DNA from: Streptomyces albireticuli
GTDB taxonomy: Bacteria; Actinomycetota; Actinomycetes; Streptomycetales; Streptomycetaceae
Length of the DNA stretch: 64,000 nucleotides
Assembly: GCF_002192455.1 (NCBI RefSeq)
Contig: NZ_CP021744.1
Coordinates: 4,680,001-4,744,000, forward strand
Direction of reading: 5' to 3'
The notes beneath the pieces were generated by a model, which was given only the letters and a program-made list of their open reading frames with translations, made no database searches and was not told the origin of the DNA. This document shows, piece by piece, positions 63,935 to 64,000 of this stretch. Positions within the stretch are counted from its first letter, which is position 1. Every line of letters starts with the position of its first letter. Position numbers and translations under genes: made by a program.

Positions 63935-64000
63935 GCGTCCACTCCACCATCCGGCGGGGCGCGATGCCATGGGACGCGGCCGGTCCGGTCCCCGGCGGCC

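Overview
The window is chromosomal DNA of a Streptomyces or very close relative. The evidence is high G+C coding sequence with strong third-position bias, frequent GTG starts, two Rpf muralytic enzymes (one behind a ydaO-type c-di-AMP riboswitch), a DUF6479 protein, several P450s, F420-type (LLM) oxidoreductases, and a tRNA-Leu with a UAA anticodon that matches bldA.

Left block, about 1-18650: core genes. In order: a partial TPR protein (probably a Ser/Thr kinase C-terminus), a SurA-like lipoprotein, mazG, a lipoprotein, a small membrane protein, a P450, two rpf genes, eno, a divIC/ftsB-like gene, a DUF501 gene, ppx, ndh with a Rex-like operator, a cfa-type methyltransferase, and a MacB-type ABC exporter. 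Nearly every convergent or operon end has a long perfect hairpin.

Middle block, 18655-49605: bldA, followed at once by a biosynthetic cluster of about 31 kb that I do not recognise as characterised. A five-gene operon encodes a PUFA/hglE-like iterative synthase split over three proteins: AT-ACP-ACP; ER(FabL-like)-KS-CLF-KR-DH; and KR-DH-like. Embedded with them are a P450 and a carotenoid-cleavage-type oxygenase. Around it lie an SDR (frameshifted), an aldehyde dehydrogenase, two LLM oxidoreductases, an acyl-CoA carboxylase beta subunit (with an in-frame TTA codon), a second P450, a SufU-like protein, an MFS exporter, ArsR, TetR and HTH-only LuxR regulators, a KS-AT-DH(degenerate)-ACP type I PKS, and a 4CL-like acyl-CoA ligase. 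A reasonable reading, which is inference, is this. The PUFA-like enzymes build a polyene or reduced chain from malonyl-CoA supplied by the carboxylase. The cleavage oxygenase cuts a double bond. The aldehyde dehydrogenase oxidises the aldehyde. The ligase and type I PKS extend or release the acid, and the P450s and F420 enzymes tailor it. The TTA codon would place the precursor step under control of the neighbouring bldA tRNA.

Right block, about 49787-64000: core-type genes again. These are a Bax-inhibitor-1/YccA membrane protein, a DUF4287 protein, small hypotheticals, a thiolase, an SGNH hydrolase, cystathionine beta-synthase, a MatB-like acyl-CoA synthetase, an RpiR regulator with a palindromic operator, a secreted alpha/beta hydrolase, a membrane protein and a DapDC/ODC-fold PLP decarboxylase.

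Two genes (the cfa-type gene and the cluster SDR) each carry a single-base contraction in a G run. The shared signature suggests either sequencing error or homopolymer slippage. I see no IS element, integrase, phage, CRISPR or rRNA.
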